A stretch of 64,000 nt of DNA from Calonectria ilicicola (Eukaryota > Ascomycota > Sordariomycetes > Hypocreales > Nectriaceae): assembly GCA_020809705.1 (NCBI GenBank), contig CP085832.1, forward strand, positions 1,860,001 to 1,924,000, written 5' to 3'. Positions 1-10,505 of the stretch are shown here, piece by piece. Within the stretch, counting starts at the first letter, position 1, and each line of letters starts with the position of its first letter. A program made the position numbers and the translations under genes. The notes beneath the pieces were generated by a model that was given only the letters and a program-made list of their open reading frames with translations, did no database searches and had not been told where the DNA came from.

Positions 1-317
1 GAGCGTTCATGAAGTTAGAGACAGGAACGGGGTGGTCGCCATCAGCGTGGATGGCTCCGCTCTTGAACATGTAGTCAGCTCGGGAGGGAGGGCGGCCAGA
101 TCCCATGTACTTCTGGCCGAGGCTCTCGACGTGCGACTCGATGCTGTTGGTGGCCTATCAACTAGGGTCAGCGGACTGCGGGAAAGACATGAACAACTAC
201 TCTAGGGCAATTTCATACCAGCTGCTCAGCAAGAGGGATCTTCTGGAGCTTCATCTTGTGGACGCCAGCTTGGGCAGAGCCAAGCAGCGCAGCTGCGGCA
301 AGAATAGCGCTCTTCAT
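1..317 (-). CDS. PEP4: Vacuolar aspartic protease (saccharopepsin, proteinase A), 5' part
   Basis: This is the start of the pepsin-family vacuolar protease that activates other vacuolar hydrolases. Exon 1 (317..219) opens with ATG and encodes MKSAILAAAALLGSAQA, a clear signal peptide, followed by the GVHKMKLQKIPLAEQL stretch typical of fungal PEP4 propeptides. A 64-bp intron (218..155, GTATGA..GATAG) separates it from exon 2 (154..1), which carries the rest of the propeptide (LGQKYMG near residue 46) and reaches HPVPVSNFMNA, the conserved entry to the mature enzyme. The catalytic DTGS and DTGT motifs lie beyond the window edge. The reading frame is intact as far as visible. The identification rests on the propeptide and signal sequence, which are distinctive in this family. 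Confidence 0.9.
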
Positions 318-2688
318 GATGTGCGACGGTTCCGACGGCCGGGGCGATCAAGCAATCGATGAGGTACGCAGAGGAGCAGCCCGCACGAGGGATGCAAAAA
401 ACGATGGGGTTCGAGGATGTGAGTCGGCGCAGTCCGTGAGGAGAGAACCGTAGGTGAGATGATGAAGATGATAAGCTTGAGGGTGGAGGAGAATGGAGGG
501 AGGGAAGTAAGGTTGATGAGGGAATGACGGAGCTGGGTGGCAGCTATTGCGTGTGTTTGGGGCGCCTCGTTCGCTGCTATCAGCTGGTTAGCGCTCTTGT
601 ACCAGGTACCACGGTGGCGGCCGTGCTGGTCGCGAATGCCAGCGCACAGTGGACGGGGCGACTCGGGCGTGGCCCAGTGCGGGCGCTGGGTGCCTCTGGG
701 AGGTGGCTAGGCCAAGTCACAGTGACATGTTGACGAGTCGAGGCGTGCCTGGCTTATCCGTATCCGTACCCTGCTGTCTCGGCCTTGGCTGGCCCTTGGC
801 TGGGCCATGGTTGGCGCTGTGACCAACTGGAGACCGTGTGACCGAACCGGGAGGTGCCCCCGCGTGTCATGCTGCCTACCTCGGATCCACTTTCTCCGCT
901 GGACCAGCAACCACGCACCGCTAAGCCTTAGCGCCTCAGGCCCCCAGGCCCCCAGGCATCTCAAGAGCTCGCGCCTCGCCCCCAGACTAGTTCATGTTGC
1001 TGAGCCAGGGCGAGCAGCGACGCAGATACGTACAGGCATTGACTGCGTCATCCGTTTTGTATCTGTCCCGCCCTGGCCGGGGTGCGTACGTGCATTGGTC
1101 TCCGTCCCAGCAACAGCCGCTCGCCTCTCCCTCTCAATGCTTTTTGCTTCATTTCGACTAATCGCCGCCACCTTTGGTGAAGCACATGGTGATGTCAGGG
1201 CGGTTCGCTCCCGACCGATCTTCAGGCGGGAACTGCCTCCTGTACGTCACTGTATTGGCCAAAAAGTTAGTGGCGTATGCAGTTAGTTATGCAGGTCCCT
1301 CCACTCCTCCTAGCCAGTGGTTGATCGGCACTACTGGAATGCCTCGGAGCTAATCTCATGGCTGCAAACAAGCTCTCCAGGCCCAAGACAAAACATCATC
1401 TCTGGTGCTGTGGGGAGAACAAGAAAAAACTCGAGAGCCCCCTCAGAGTTTCCGGCAGATATCTAGTCGTACACGTCTGTTATAATGCTATCGTAATGAG
1501 ATATGATATGATAGCATATGTGCATGAATGTTATTCCCTCCCTGGATATAATACCTGCAGCCAAGGTGGCTGACACGTGCTGAGACAAGAGATCGCCACC
1601 AAAGATAAAATGGGAGAGAGAAAACTAACCTTATATTTAAAACAAGCCATGAATAATTGGCCCAAAAGACAATCAGAATAAGCACAAGGTTAGACGGTAC
1701 TTCGACGGGAGAAACTAACTGCATATTATTAACCAACAGCAACTGTTGGGTTGCCCATCCTGTGTCCTCAACTACCCTGTAGACGTCTAAGCTCAGCCGC
1801 GTACCCCTTTCTAAGAGGACGCCAATGCAAGCTTGGAGCTTGACAGACTGATGTCATTATTCCAAGAGCTCCACCATATCAGTCCCACCTAGATTTTACA
1901 TTTTCAAGAGACAGGATTGACACCTGGCATAATTGAATAAGTGTATAGGCATCAGGTGCGGCTTGATAAAGGAAACCGCATTTCGTATCTACTAAAACGG
2001 AAGCATTTGATAACAGTGCTCAATTCACACCTTCCTTTCATTTCCTTTTCAGATTACCGATTAGATAGTGCGACACCAAGGATGTCTTGAGCTTAGTTTG
2101 TTGCATGCTGGTCTCTTGCGCTAAACAGACAATCGTGCTTTTAGCACCCCCTACCAACATCCAATCATAAGCCACCAGCAATGATATCAAAACGGATTAC
2201 CTGTCCAAAAAATATTGAGAGAAAAGAGAGAAAAAAAAATGAGAAGAAAAAAAAAAAAAGCTCATGTCGGCCTGTCTGCTTAACGGTTTATCCGGGTATG
2301 TCATGCTTAGCAACTCGTTGGTCGTTTCGAGCGGACCACGAGTCCTATTCCTCCGAATGTGATGGTGTGCTGAAAAATTGAAACCGTATTTTACTTGAGA
2401 TGATTGGGAAAAATATCATGCAGTCAGATCTGGTAGCATATAGGAAAGTCAATTGGCTGACCACAGGAAGTAAGCTTCGTTTGGTGGCAGGCCTCAACAA
2501 GCAGTAGGCCTCCTACATAACTCCTACCAAATACAGGATTTGGGGCATTGACTGTGTTGTAGTATGTCAAAAAATTAAATCCCTCAGCCAGAGCAAGAGA
2601 TGACAGAAGGAAATTATTATTATAAGTACTCGAGCTTTTGCCAACATGAGAAACTCATCAGAAATCCCCACCTTGGTTGATCATCAAT
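318..2688. other. Intergenic region; PEP4 upstream DNA and start of the A+T-richer block
   Basis: About 1 kb next to PEP4 is G+C-rich and should hold its promoter. From about 1.35 kb on the DNA is visibly richer in A+T and includes an A/G-only tract near 2216-2261. Short open frames exist on both strands but none has a recognisable motif, splice structure or plausible length. I see no gene here. Confidence 0.6.
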
Positions 2689-4900
2689 ATGGTGCTTCGT
2701 GGGCTCAAATCTGATGCTCTTACTGGGCTGTGCTCAGCGGAGCAGCTTCAACTTCTCAATTCAATTGACTCTCTTCGGTCTCAGGGGATTGATCATTATG
2801 TATCCCTGCCACAAATCATCGTCTGCGGTGACCAATCTTCCGGCAAAAGCCCTGTTCTTGAAGCCATTTCTGGGGTGCCTTTCCCCGTGAAAAGCAAGAC
2901 ATGCACTCGCTTCCCCATGGAACTTATACTGAGAAGAGAAAAAAAGCCATTAGTTACTGTTTCAATCGTTCCACACCAGTCACGTAAATGGGACGAAAAA
3001 GCATCTTTGGCGGAATTCCGTCACAAGCCTGAATCATTTGATGAGCTTCCTGATCTAGTTGAGACTGCGAAGACTGCGAAGACTGCGATGGGGATTGTCG
3101 CTTCTGGTAAATCTTTCTCAAAGGACCTTCTTCGCATTGAAGTCAGCGGCCCTGATCACCCTCATCTTACGATTGTCGACTTACTAGGGCTAATTCATTC
3201 AGAGAGCAAACATTAATCGGTTTGGGATGTGAGTTTGATCAAAGATGTCGTGAGCTCATATATGAATTCACCACGAAGCATCATCCTAGCTGTTGTTTCA
3301 GCCAAAAATGATTACCCCAATCAAGTGGTTTTGAAACTAGCACGCGAAGCCGATGAGAAGGGCACTCGTACCTTGGACATCATCACAAAGCCTGATACTC
3401 TCATTTCAGGATCATACAGCGAAGATATGTTTCTTTCATTGGCTAAAAATGAAGATGTTGTGTTCCAATTGGGTTGGCATATCCTCAGAAACACTGACTC
3501 CGAAGCGGGATCATGGTCTCTGCTAGAACGCGATTCTAAGGAGGATGAATTTTTTTCTCAAGGCTCTCGGGCACAATTGCCACAGTCTTCTCTCGGAATC
3601 AAAACTTTGAGGGATAGACTTAGTAAGCTACTGCTTCATCAAATTTCCACGGAGCTTCCCAGCCTTGTTAAGGAAATTCAAGAAAAAGTCACAGGATGCG
3701 AAGAGAAGCTGGGAAAATTGGGACAGCCTCGCACCACAGTTGATGAACAAAGATATTACTTGGTAAACATTGGCAAACAGTTTCAAAGCCTAACAAGGGC
3801 CGCTGTGGATGGGACCTACAATGGTCGTTTCTTCGGCGATGCTACGCTTCCAGAGGGCTACCAAAAACGCATTCGTGCGGTGGTCCAGAATCTGAACCGA
3901 GGTTTCGCGAATGAGATGAACGCAAACGGCAAGCGATTTTATGTTTTGGAATTGTTGGCAGGCGATGATCCTCCTACTACAGCAATCCCATTGACACGTG
4001 CAAAGATGATTGAAAAGATCATCAATCTGATGGAGCGAAGTCGCGGTCGTGAGCTACCGGGGATGTTCAACCCGATTGTTGTAGCGGAACTGTTCAAGGA
4101 GCAGTCATCTCCTTGGGAGGCTATCGCTAAAGCCCATGTACAGAAAGTTTGGGGAGCTTGTCGAGACTTTATTGCGAATTTGGCCACCCACCTGGCTGAT
4201 GTTTCCACTGCCAATGAAGTTATGGAAAAGGTTGTCAAGTCGCAATTTGATGAGATACTTGTGTGTCTTATCGGAAAGACTGACGAGTTATTAAAACCAC
4301 ACCACGAGGGTCACCCTATTACATACAACCGTACCTTCATGAAAACCTTACGGGACGTTCGCTCTCAAAGACGATCTTCTGAGTTGAAAAGCACCATAAT
4401 GAGACTTTTTAAATGCCATCCAGATGACTTTGATAGTTCCACTTGTTATTATGGCGAGAGCGCTGATCTCAAAAACATATACAACCAACTATTGAAAATC
4501 GTTGAGCCAGACATGGAACAGAATACGGCATCTGAAGCATTGGACTACTTGGAAGCATACTACAAGGCAAGCATATCAAATAAGCCTACCAGGAAACAAC
4601 TTGGACTCACATATAAAACAGGGTGCCTTGAAGCGATTCATTGATGATGTGTCAGTAGGGGTCATTGAATCCCACCTCGTCGCTAAGCTCGAGCACTTGA
4701 TCGACCCACTGAGTTTTGCTATGATGCCTGGGGATGAAATTACTCGAATTGCTGGCGAGACAGAAGAAGACCGGCTAGTTCGTGAAGGACTCCAAAAGCA
4801 ACTCAGTGTTCTGAAAAGCGGGATTCAGACCTGCAATAAGTACACTGTGTCTCAATCTATCGGTAAGTTTGGGTTTTCTAACTTGTCAGCTGGAGCCTAA
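2689..4900 (+). pseudogene. Dynamin-like GTPase (Mx/fungal dynamin type), interrupted by one in-frame stop
   Basis: The frame encodes a dynamin-superfamily large GTPase of the fungal Mx-like type, which in general remodels membranes. In order: P-loop GDQSSGKS (near residue 49), switch region TRFP, DxxG as DLLG (usually DLPG), a TAA stop at 3214-3216 (codon 176) directly after GLIHSESKH, then in the same frame the rest of the GTPase domain including TKPD, the stalk with RGRELPGMFNP, and the GED-like end. The stop sits where family members commonly have a CAA or similar codon, so one C-to-T change would explain it. The last exon joins through a 55-bp intron 4567..4621 with a GC..AG border and a CTCAC branch-like site, giving YYK-GALKRFIDDV. 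About 718 codons in all, a normal family length. It is either a recent pseudogene, an allele, or a sequencing error; the remaining frame looks undamaged. Confidence 0.82.
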
Positions 4901-6353
4901 CCTTTCGGGAAGGGATGAGTACAGTTGAGTTGGGTGAGCTAGGGAATAGTCCAGGTGTCGACAGATCCGTATTTCACGGTATGCCCGTTGTGGAAACAAC
5001 TCTAGAAAAGCCAAAACCAGAACAAGGCCGTCCTGGTCGCTGGCAGCCACCGGCTGTAAGGGAGGCATCAAAGCGCATTCATATGAGAAACCTGGGATGC
5101 CATCAACCTCCGAGTTAAAAGACATAAAATTCAAGAAGAACAAGAGACGAATAATTGAGAGTATCAATGACTGGCAAGGACAAAGGTAAGTCTGACTGGA
5201 GCTCTCTAGGAATGCTGGAGCTACAAGAATGGCGGTACGATTAGTGTTTGGCAAATTTATTTGGTCTTTTACTTGTCTTGGTTGAGGAGCAGTCTTATTT
5301 GAAGCAGATTGTAGTGCCAGTGGTGAAAGAGCGGCTAGTTTGTCTAAAAGAAAATCAACGATTTGCAGTGTCAGACACCATGCTTCTATTTTTCTCAATG
5401 AATTCGTTTGGCATTTATTTAACTGACCCCCCTCTAAAGGGCTTTCTAACGGAATTCGTCCGGATAGTTCTTGACGTTCTACACCGGAAACTGAGACTGA
5501 GTATCCACCTCGCTTACAGTTCTCATAAATCGGGATACTAATTCCCCGATAGAAGCCAGACCAACAGGTCATTGAATTGGATTAGCGCTGGTTTGTGCAT
5601 TTTATATAGATCCATATTTCCTTCCAGCCATTTCTAACCCATATCCCCTCATCTCCTTCTTAACATACACTTTCTCACTAGATGTAAGTCGAGATACCTC
5701 AATACTTTGGGAGATGTTTCTTCCCCCTTGTCTCAAGAGATGAGTGATTTGAAGAGTAGTAGGTGCTGGCCGAACATGGCTGCACACCGTGCGTTCTTCT
5801 GCTTGCCCATATACTCCATGATGAGAGTACGACTGACATCAACATGCTTTTCATAGATAATAAAAGCTCCCTAGTTCGGGACTTTGCAAGCTCGAGGATG
5901 TTTCCACTCGTGTGCACGGATAGTGGGTGGAACCAAAGCGCATTTGGAGGTCCTGGCGCTGATCAATCAGGCAAACATCCCAAGGACTTGTCTAATAGTC
6001 AGGCATCCTTTCTCTCTGGGATATTGCGTTATTCATTACTATATTGTATGATCGTGGTCAATTAGTTATTATGCCGATCGATGTCAGTTATTGCATGAGT
6101 CATTGTGGTGGGCGATTAATCTGCTGAGTTCGCGAATTTTGCCGCAAGCAGTGCACACATCGCAAGGTCTCAGGCCGGAGACCGACCTTGGCCCATTAGC
6201 TGGGCTTTAGAATCGCCACTAGCGCTTGAAAAGCGTGGATGCTATCCTTTTTAAGGGGAAGTAGTTCCTCCTGAGACGGATTATTTATAGAGACATTCAA
6301 CCACCAAATCGCCGCGCTAAGCTGACCCCAAAGCTGCATCATCGAAGCTTTTG
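4901..6353. other. Intergenic region downstream of the dynamin gene
   Basis: Both strands contain open frames of 60-230 codons (the longest on minus at 4886-5572), but they overlap each other, lack motifs and show no conserved features. One plus frame ending near 5187 reads IKFKKNKRRIIESINDW before a stop, a lysine-rich segment of unknown meaning. I cannot support a gene. Confidence 0.45.
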
Positions 6354-6737
6354 TCAGCTAAGCGGTTTCAAAACTGCACCTCGGTTAAATTTTCGCGTTG
6401 GCATCATGGAAGTCTTTATGGTGGGTAGTTCATGCACCTTTTTTGATTCATTGAACACGTGCCGTTTCTCAAAAACAGGCCCCTCAATATGGTTGTCAAT
6501 GTATTTCGAATCGTGATATCGAATGGGTGAGGCTTCTGGCGAACGATAATTATTTAGATTCTCGATCGGTCCATCTGGACTCTTGATACATGATAGCCAT
6601 TTGGAGGGATCGGGCTGGTGAGAGTGGATGCTCACGCCACCAGCAGCTAACAAATCCACAAGTCTCGAGCACAGCCAATTAGAGCGTAAATCCTTCTCGG
6701 GCCGTTTTCTCTCGTAATTTTCTTCCGTTTTTGTCAT
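6354..6737 (-). CDS. Hypothetical protein, 127 aa
   Basis: A complete ATG-to-stop frame with a good start context (A at -3). The product is hydrophilic and basic, with no signal peptide, membrane segment or motif that I recognise. It lies between the broken dynamin gene and the AflR-type regulator. It could be a real lineage-specific gene, one exon of something larger, or chance. Nothing in the sequence settles this. Confidence 0.25.
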   Translation of the reverse strand: MTKTEENYERKRPEKDLRSNWLCSRLVDLLAAGGVSIHSHQPDPSKWLSCIKSPDGPIENLNNYRSPEASPIRYHDSKYIDNHIEGPVFEKRHVFNESKKVHELPTIKTSMMPTRKFNRGAVLKPLS

Positions 6738-7367
6738 TGTACTCTATAAACTTTCCTTCGTGAGCTAAGGTAAAGGGTTCATCGTATTTCGAGGTCGACC
6801 TCGTGGGTTTTCAGACTAGAAATGCAACCTTGTGTCCCTTGGACATTATCCGAAACACGACTAACACGTTTTGCCACTAAATTAAGCTCATGTTTTCACG
6901 TAGTCAAAACATTACCATCGTCGATAAAATTAGCGTCACAAGAGAGGGAACATCCTTCAATGGAGAAGTGATTGGATGGTGCATTTGTACCCCTTTTACG
7001 CCCTCATAGGAAGGAAATTTTATGGTCATGATATTCAATGATGGAAAATTCGGGATTAAACTGATCCATTTCTCAACTATGATCGATATTATAGAATCCA
7101 TCCCACGGGAACCTTTTCAGGAGATAACAAATATGGTGACACAAGTACTGTATTATTGAGCGTTGATTGTTGACGGGTGCGCTTCTTATCATAGATGAGA
7201 ATCTACATCACGTGTGAGTGTATTATACAGTGGCAATGCAGATTCAGATTGTTGATTGTTTTCTCTTCTATTATATGCGATTGCTAGTTACCACATTGCA
7301 CATGAAGGCAAGTACAGTATTCAACAATGTACAATAAACATAAACTGTAATCATCAAATTACAAAGT
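6738..7367. other. Intergenic region, A+T-rich
   Basis: A+T-rich DNA between the small hypothetical frame and the 3' end of the regulator gene. A minus-strand frame at 6904-7101 (65 codons) has no recognisable feature. Several short GTTGATTGTT-like repeats occur near 7163-7260. Confidence 0.45.
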
Positions 7368-8924
7368 CTATAATTTTCTTGAGTTCCATAATTCTACCCA
7401 GCCTGTGATCGTGCGCAACTCCCTCGAGATGTCCCCCAGCAGTAACGATGCCAGTTTAGAATAGCAGTCTTGTTTAACAAAATTCACCGACTTCTCCCGT
7501 TCTTCGACAAGCATCGATAGTCTATAGAAACGAGCTTGCACAACCTTGCGGAGGAACCGACATCGGGCCCTTGGACTGGCTCTAAAGTCTCCTATCAAGA
7601 GAGCGGTATCGTCGGTTGAGTCATTGACTTGTTTCGGTCGTCCCACAAATTCATCTTTTGTCGCCTTGTGGAAGACGTCAAGCATCATTTGAACACTTAA
7701 CAATGAAATAAGATGTATGCTACTGTCTTGACAACAGTATTTGCATTGTTGTAGCTGGGAGAGAGATGCTTCAATCTCGCCCTCCATGATCAACGCGCGG
7801 TCGATGGGGAACACATCCCTCCGTCGTTGCTCAGATTTTAGCGAGGTTATAAACTCCATTATTTTGGAATGGCAGCTGCAACTCGCTTCATCCTGATAAT
7901 CTAGCTCCCTATGATTAGGAGTTGTGTGTGAGATGGGGCTGGAGTCAACGTGGTTGGTGGACATATTTGGAGATGGTTTCAGAACAGTGGCTCCCGCCGT
8001 AACCTCAAACCGCCAGGTGTTGAATGTTGAACTCCACACAGTTTCCCCAGATGTACTGCAAATATCTGGCGAAACTGCAAATGGAGTGTCAAACATCTGA
8101 TTTGTTGACTCTGTGCTGCTTAAATCTGATGTTGATTCAGTCCGAGAACATCGATATGGGTAGTGGCATAAACCCATAGAAGTGCCATTAGAATGTAGTT
8201 CGCTTGGTGGCGAATCCAATTCGATGGGCCTTGTTTTCAAGTTTGCAGTGGACAACGTGGTGGACATCACACCTAGTGGATCCAACACTAGGGATGGTGT
8301 CAAACTCGGCCGGTGAGAATCCGCCGTGGCGGATAAATCTCCAATGAAAGAAGGTATCCGGGACAAATTATTAATTTCGTCTAGCTCCATGGCACTTTCT
8401 ATTGATATGAAATGTAGTGGGCTAGTGATTGCTCCAATACCGGCACTATTCATCACTTCACCTCCATGGGGAAGTTGAACATTAGTCGCTCTCGCGGGCA
8501 CCCAAGAGTGTGATACCTGATATGAGCTTGATGAAGATGATGGCATTTCTGGGGTCTCTGGGACAGGAGGTTGTTGGGTTGCTGTTTCCGAGTCAAAATT
8601 GTGTCGTACCACGCATGAGGTATCAAGTCTGAGTTCCATGTTCTCATCAAACCCAGTGTTTGTTGAGTCTGTGGAAGACTCTCTCACGACAATCTTCTTT
8701 GCCCTTGGACGTCCCATTCGACGCGAGAGGCCATACACACACTCGGCGTTCTGAGAGATGCACCTGCGACATGATGGTTTCTCGTGCCCACACTTGATCT
8801 TGGCGGCCTGGCATCTATCGCACGAGGTTCGATATTTGGGTCCCCTCATCGTGATACAAAGGGCATCGCTTCTTCTCGTCGTAAGTAAGCTCGAACTGTC
8901 AATGTCGTGAAGAACGGTCTCCAA
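7368..8924 (-). CDS. AflR-type Zn2Cys6 transcription factor
   Basis: A 518-residue nuclear regulator in one exon. The binuclear zinc cluster is at residues 35-62 with spacing CX2CX6CX6CX2CX6C (C35, C38, C45, C52, C55, C62). It is followed by the basic stretch GLSRRMGRPRAKK, as in AflR-class activators, where S/K-R-x-GR follows the sixth cysteine. The middle is Ser/Thr-rich. The C-terminal third (from CSCHSKIMEF, about residue 348) has the Cys and leucine pattern of the AflR regulatory domain: CxC, a PIDRAL stretch, CKYC, then a hydrophobic helix. Members of this class usually control secondary-metabolite clusters and bind TCG(N5)CGA-like sites. The start is the only ATG giving the full N-terminus and the frame needs no intron. 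Neighbours suggest control of the genes at 9.9-18.7 kb, but this is inference. Confidence 0.88.
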   Translation of the reverse strand: METVLHDIDSSSLLTTRRSDALCITMRGPKYRTSCDRCQAAKIKCGHEKPSCRRCISQNAECVYGLSRRMGRPRAKKIVVRESSTDSTNTGFDENMELRLDTSCVVRHNFDSETATQQPPVPETPEMPSSSSSSYQVSHSWVPARATNVQLPHGGEVMNSAGIGAITSPLHFISIESAMELDEINNLSRIPSFIGDLSATADSHRPSLTPSLVLDPLGVMSTTLSTANLKTRPIELDSPPSELHSNGTSMGLCHYPYRCSRTESTSDLSSTESTNQMFDTPFAVSPDICSTSGETVWSSTFNTWRFEVTAGATVLKPSPNMSTNHVDSSPISHTTPNHRELDYQDEASCSCHSKIMEFITSLKSEQRRRDVFPIDRALIMEGEIEASLSQLQQCKYCCQDSSIHLISLLSVQMMLDVFHKATKDEFVGRPKQVNDSTDDTALLIGDFRASPRARCRFLRKVVQARFYRLSMLVEEREKSVNFVKQDCYSKLASLLLGDISRELRTITGWVELWNSRKL

Positions 8925-9896
8925 TAGTAAGATGAAGATAATACATCGTTGACGGGGTACATATGCTGCTTATAGGATGTGCAGGGAAAGGCCAATACAA
9001 CTGGCGGCATTGAGCTATGACAGATGAAGCACTAATCATAGCTATACCCTTAATAAGCCACATGAGAACAAAACATGTGGTCGAGTGACAATCAAGGGTC
9101 TTCTGCTACGGCGCCTTCTCGTGTCGTGCGTGAGTGTGAAATCGCCTCCCCTGCACACTTCAGGTCGTCCTCATAATTGCTAACTCAACTTGGCATAGCG
9201 CGGTGAAGCTGAATGAAGCCAAGTGGACCTATGGTGCTGCGCCATGGATCCCCCGTCAGGATACTTATTCCGATTGGCGTATCGGACGGCATGGCACGTA
9301 CCGCGCGGGCCAGAACAAACCACCAGGGAAGAACTAATTGTACCTAGAATATTCAAAGCTGTATGAGGGGCGTTATTTTTGAATTGCGTGATGTTGGCAG
9401 CCTGTAGGATCACATTCCGATGTGGCTTGCCGCGGATGTCAAGTAGGTGCATTGGCTCCATCCGACAGCAAGCGATCATGAATTAGTAGATCTGTCGATC
9501 TTCTAGAATGAAACAAGGCAGACAAATGGTGTAAGATAAAAGATAAATATTTCTAGGATGGTTTAGTCACTAGTCAACTATGAGTTACTGCGACCCCGGT
9601 TCCAATTCCTGAGTCATGATTGGAAGTTGCTGGTGACGAAACAATCCGGTCTCCTGCACATGAAGATCAGATGTGCTCAAGCACCCCAATGACACGACGA
9701 GCTATTTTCTGAAACACCGACCTTGAGCAAAAGATCCCGGTGCGCCACATCAGCCTCTCAATGTTCTCTACAAATATGCCCTCAAAATCCTCCAAGAGAA
9801 GGCCCGATCTTTCTTAGCAGCGGCCCTTCAGCACAACTAGCCACGCTTCCTTGTCCAAATAACTCTCGCAACAAGTGACAAGATTAAGCAGCCACA
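8925..9896. other. Intergenic region between the two AflR-like genes (divergent)
   Basis: Shared upstream region of the minus-strand AflR-type regulator and the plus-strand zinc-less regulator. I searched it for a zinc-cluster exon that could belong to the downstream gene and found none: no CX2CX6C pattern is visible in an open frame. A minus frame at 9180-9479 has no recognisable content. Confidence 0.55.
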
Positions 9897-10505
9897 ATGC
9901 AAGCAAATCATTGTAATTGCCCAACCAACAGCTTCCGTCGAATAGCAAGCCAGTTAAATCGAAACACGCTCCCCATCGACAAGGTTCTCCAAGTTGGCAT
10001 GGAGCTGACAGTGCGTCTGAAAATCACTACTGAATGCGCGAGGTGCATTAGAACACCGAGTATGACCGATATGCTTCTGAATATTACGTCACGGCTAGTA
10101 TCTTTCTATGAAGCCGCGTTCCTGGATACTGAGTGTGGTCGAGCAATCACAAGAAAAGCGTCATCTGACAGTGATGTCAATTTTCAGTTACTGAGCCCCG
10201 TTCCGCACTATGGTGGAAATGAGGCCGCATCGCAGCCACATCGGAACACGGCGATCTGCCAACCTGCATATCGCCCCACGAAGCTTGGTACGCTCTCCTT
10301 TGATGAGCTGGAGGCACAGTTGTTGATTGAGGTGGTGTTGATGGATGCATGTCTGGATCTCAACGAAAGGTTGCAGGAGTGGAAGCTTATTATGGATGAG
10401 CAATGGGAGGCAACTGAAAATAGATATGAGGAAGCCACCAGCCACTATCTCGACAGGCTTGCAAAATTGATCGGCCTGCTTCAGTTTGATGGCTTTTCTG
10501 TATAA
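9897..10505 (+). CDS. AflR-like regulatory-domain protein without a zinc cluster
   Basis: A 202-residue protein with a good start context (CACAATG). From residue 6 on it follows the layout of the C-terminal domain of the AflR-type regulator next door: CNC, a PIDKVLQVG stretch (PIDRALIMEG in the neighbour), CARC (CKYC in the neighbour), a LLNITSRLVSFYEAAF-like helix and a later LIEVVLMDACLDLNERL helix (RFLRKVVQARFYRLSMLVEER in the neighbour). The N-terminal DNA-binding half is absent and is not found upstream. It may be a truncated paralogue, a protein that pairs with a full regulator to modify its activity, or a decaying gene. The frame itself is intact. Family assignment is by eye and moderately sure; function is unknown. 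Confidence 0.6.
   Translation: MQANHCNCPTNSFRRIASQLNRNTLPIDKVLQVGMELTVRLKITTECARCIRTPSMTDMLLNITSRLVSFYEAAFLDTECGRAITRKASSDSDVNFQLLSPVPHYGGNEAASQPHRNTAICQPAYRPTKLGTLSFDELEAQLLIEVVLMDACLDLNERLQEWKLIMDEQWEATENRYEEATSHYLDRLAKLIGLLQFDGFSV

Noticed and set aside
4863..4889. GTAAGT...TCTAACTTGTCAG near the dynamin stop codon as an intron
   Set aside because: Only 27 bp long, below the working size of fungal introns; reading through it reaches the same stop.
2689..4900. Heavy repeat-induced point mutation of the dynamin gene
   Set aside because: Only one stop codon is present and most functional motifs are intact, so at most one or two changes could be of that type.
4886..5572. 228-codon minus-strand open frame after the dynamin gene
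   Set aside because: No motif or ordered domain, overlaps a competing plus frame, and partly overlaps the dynamin 3' end. It reads like the complement of A+T-mixed non-coding DNA.
9585..9660. tRNA-like B box GGTTCCAATTCC
   Set aside because: The flanking bases cannot form a five-pair T stem, and no convincing A box or acceptor stem is present.
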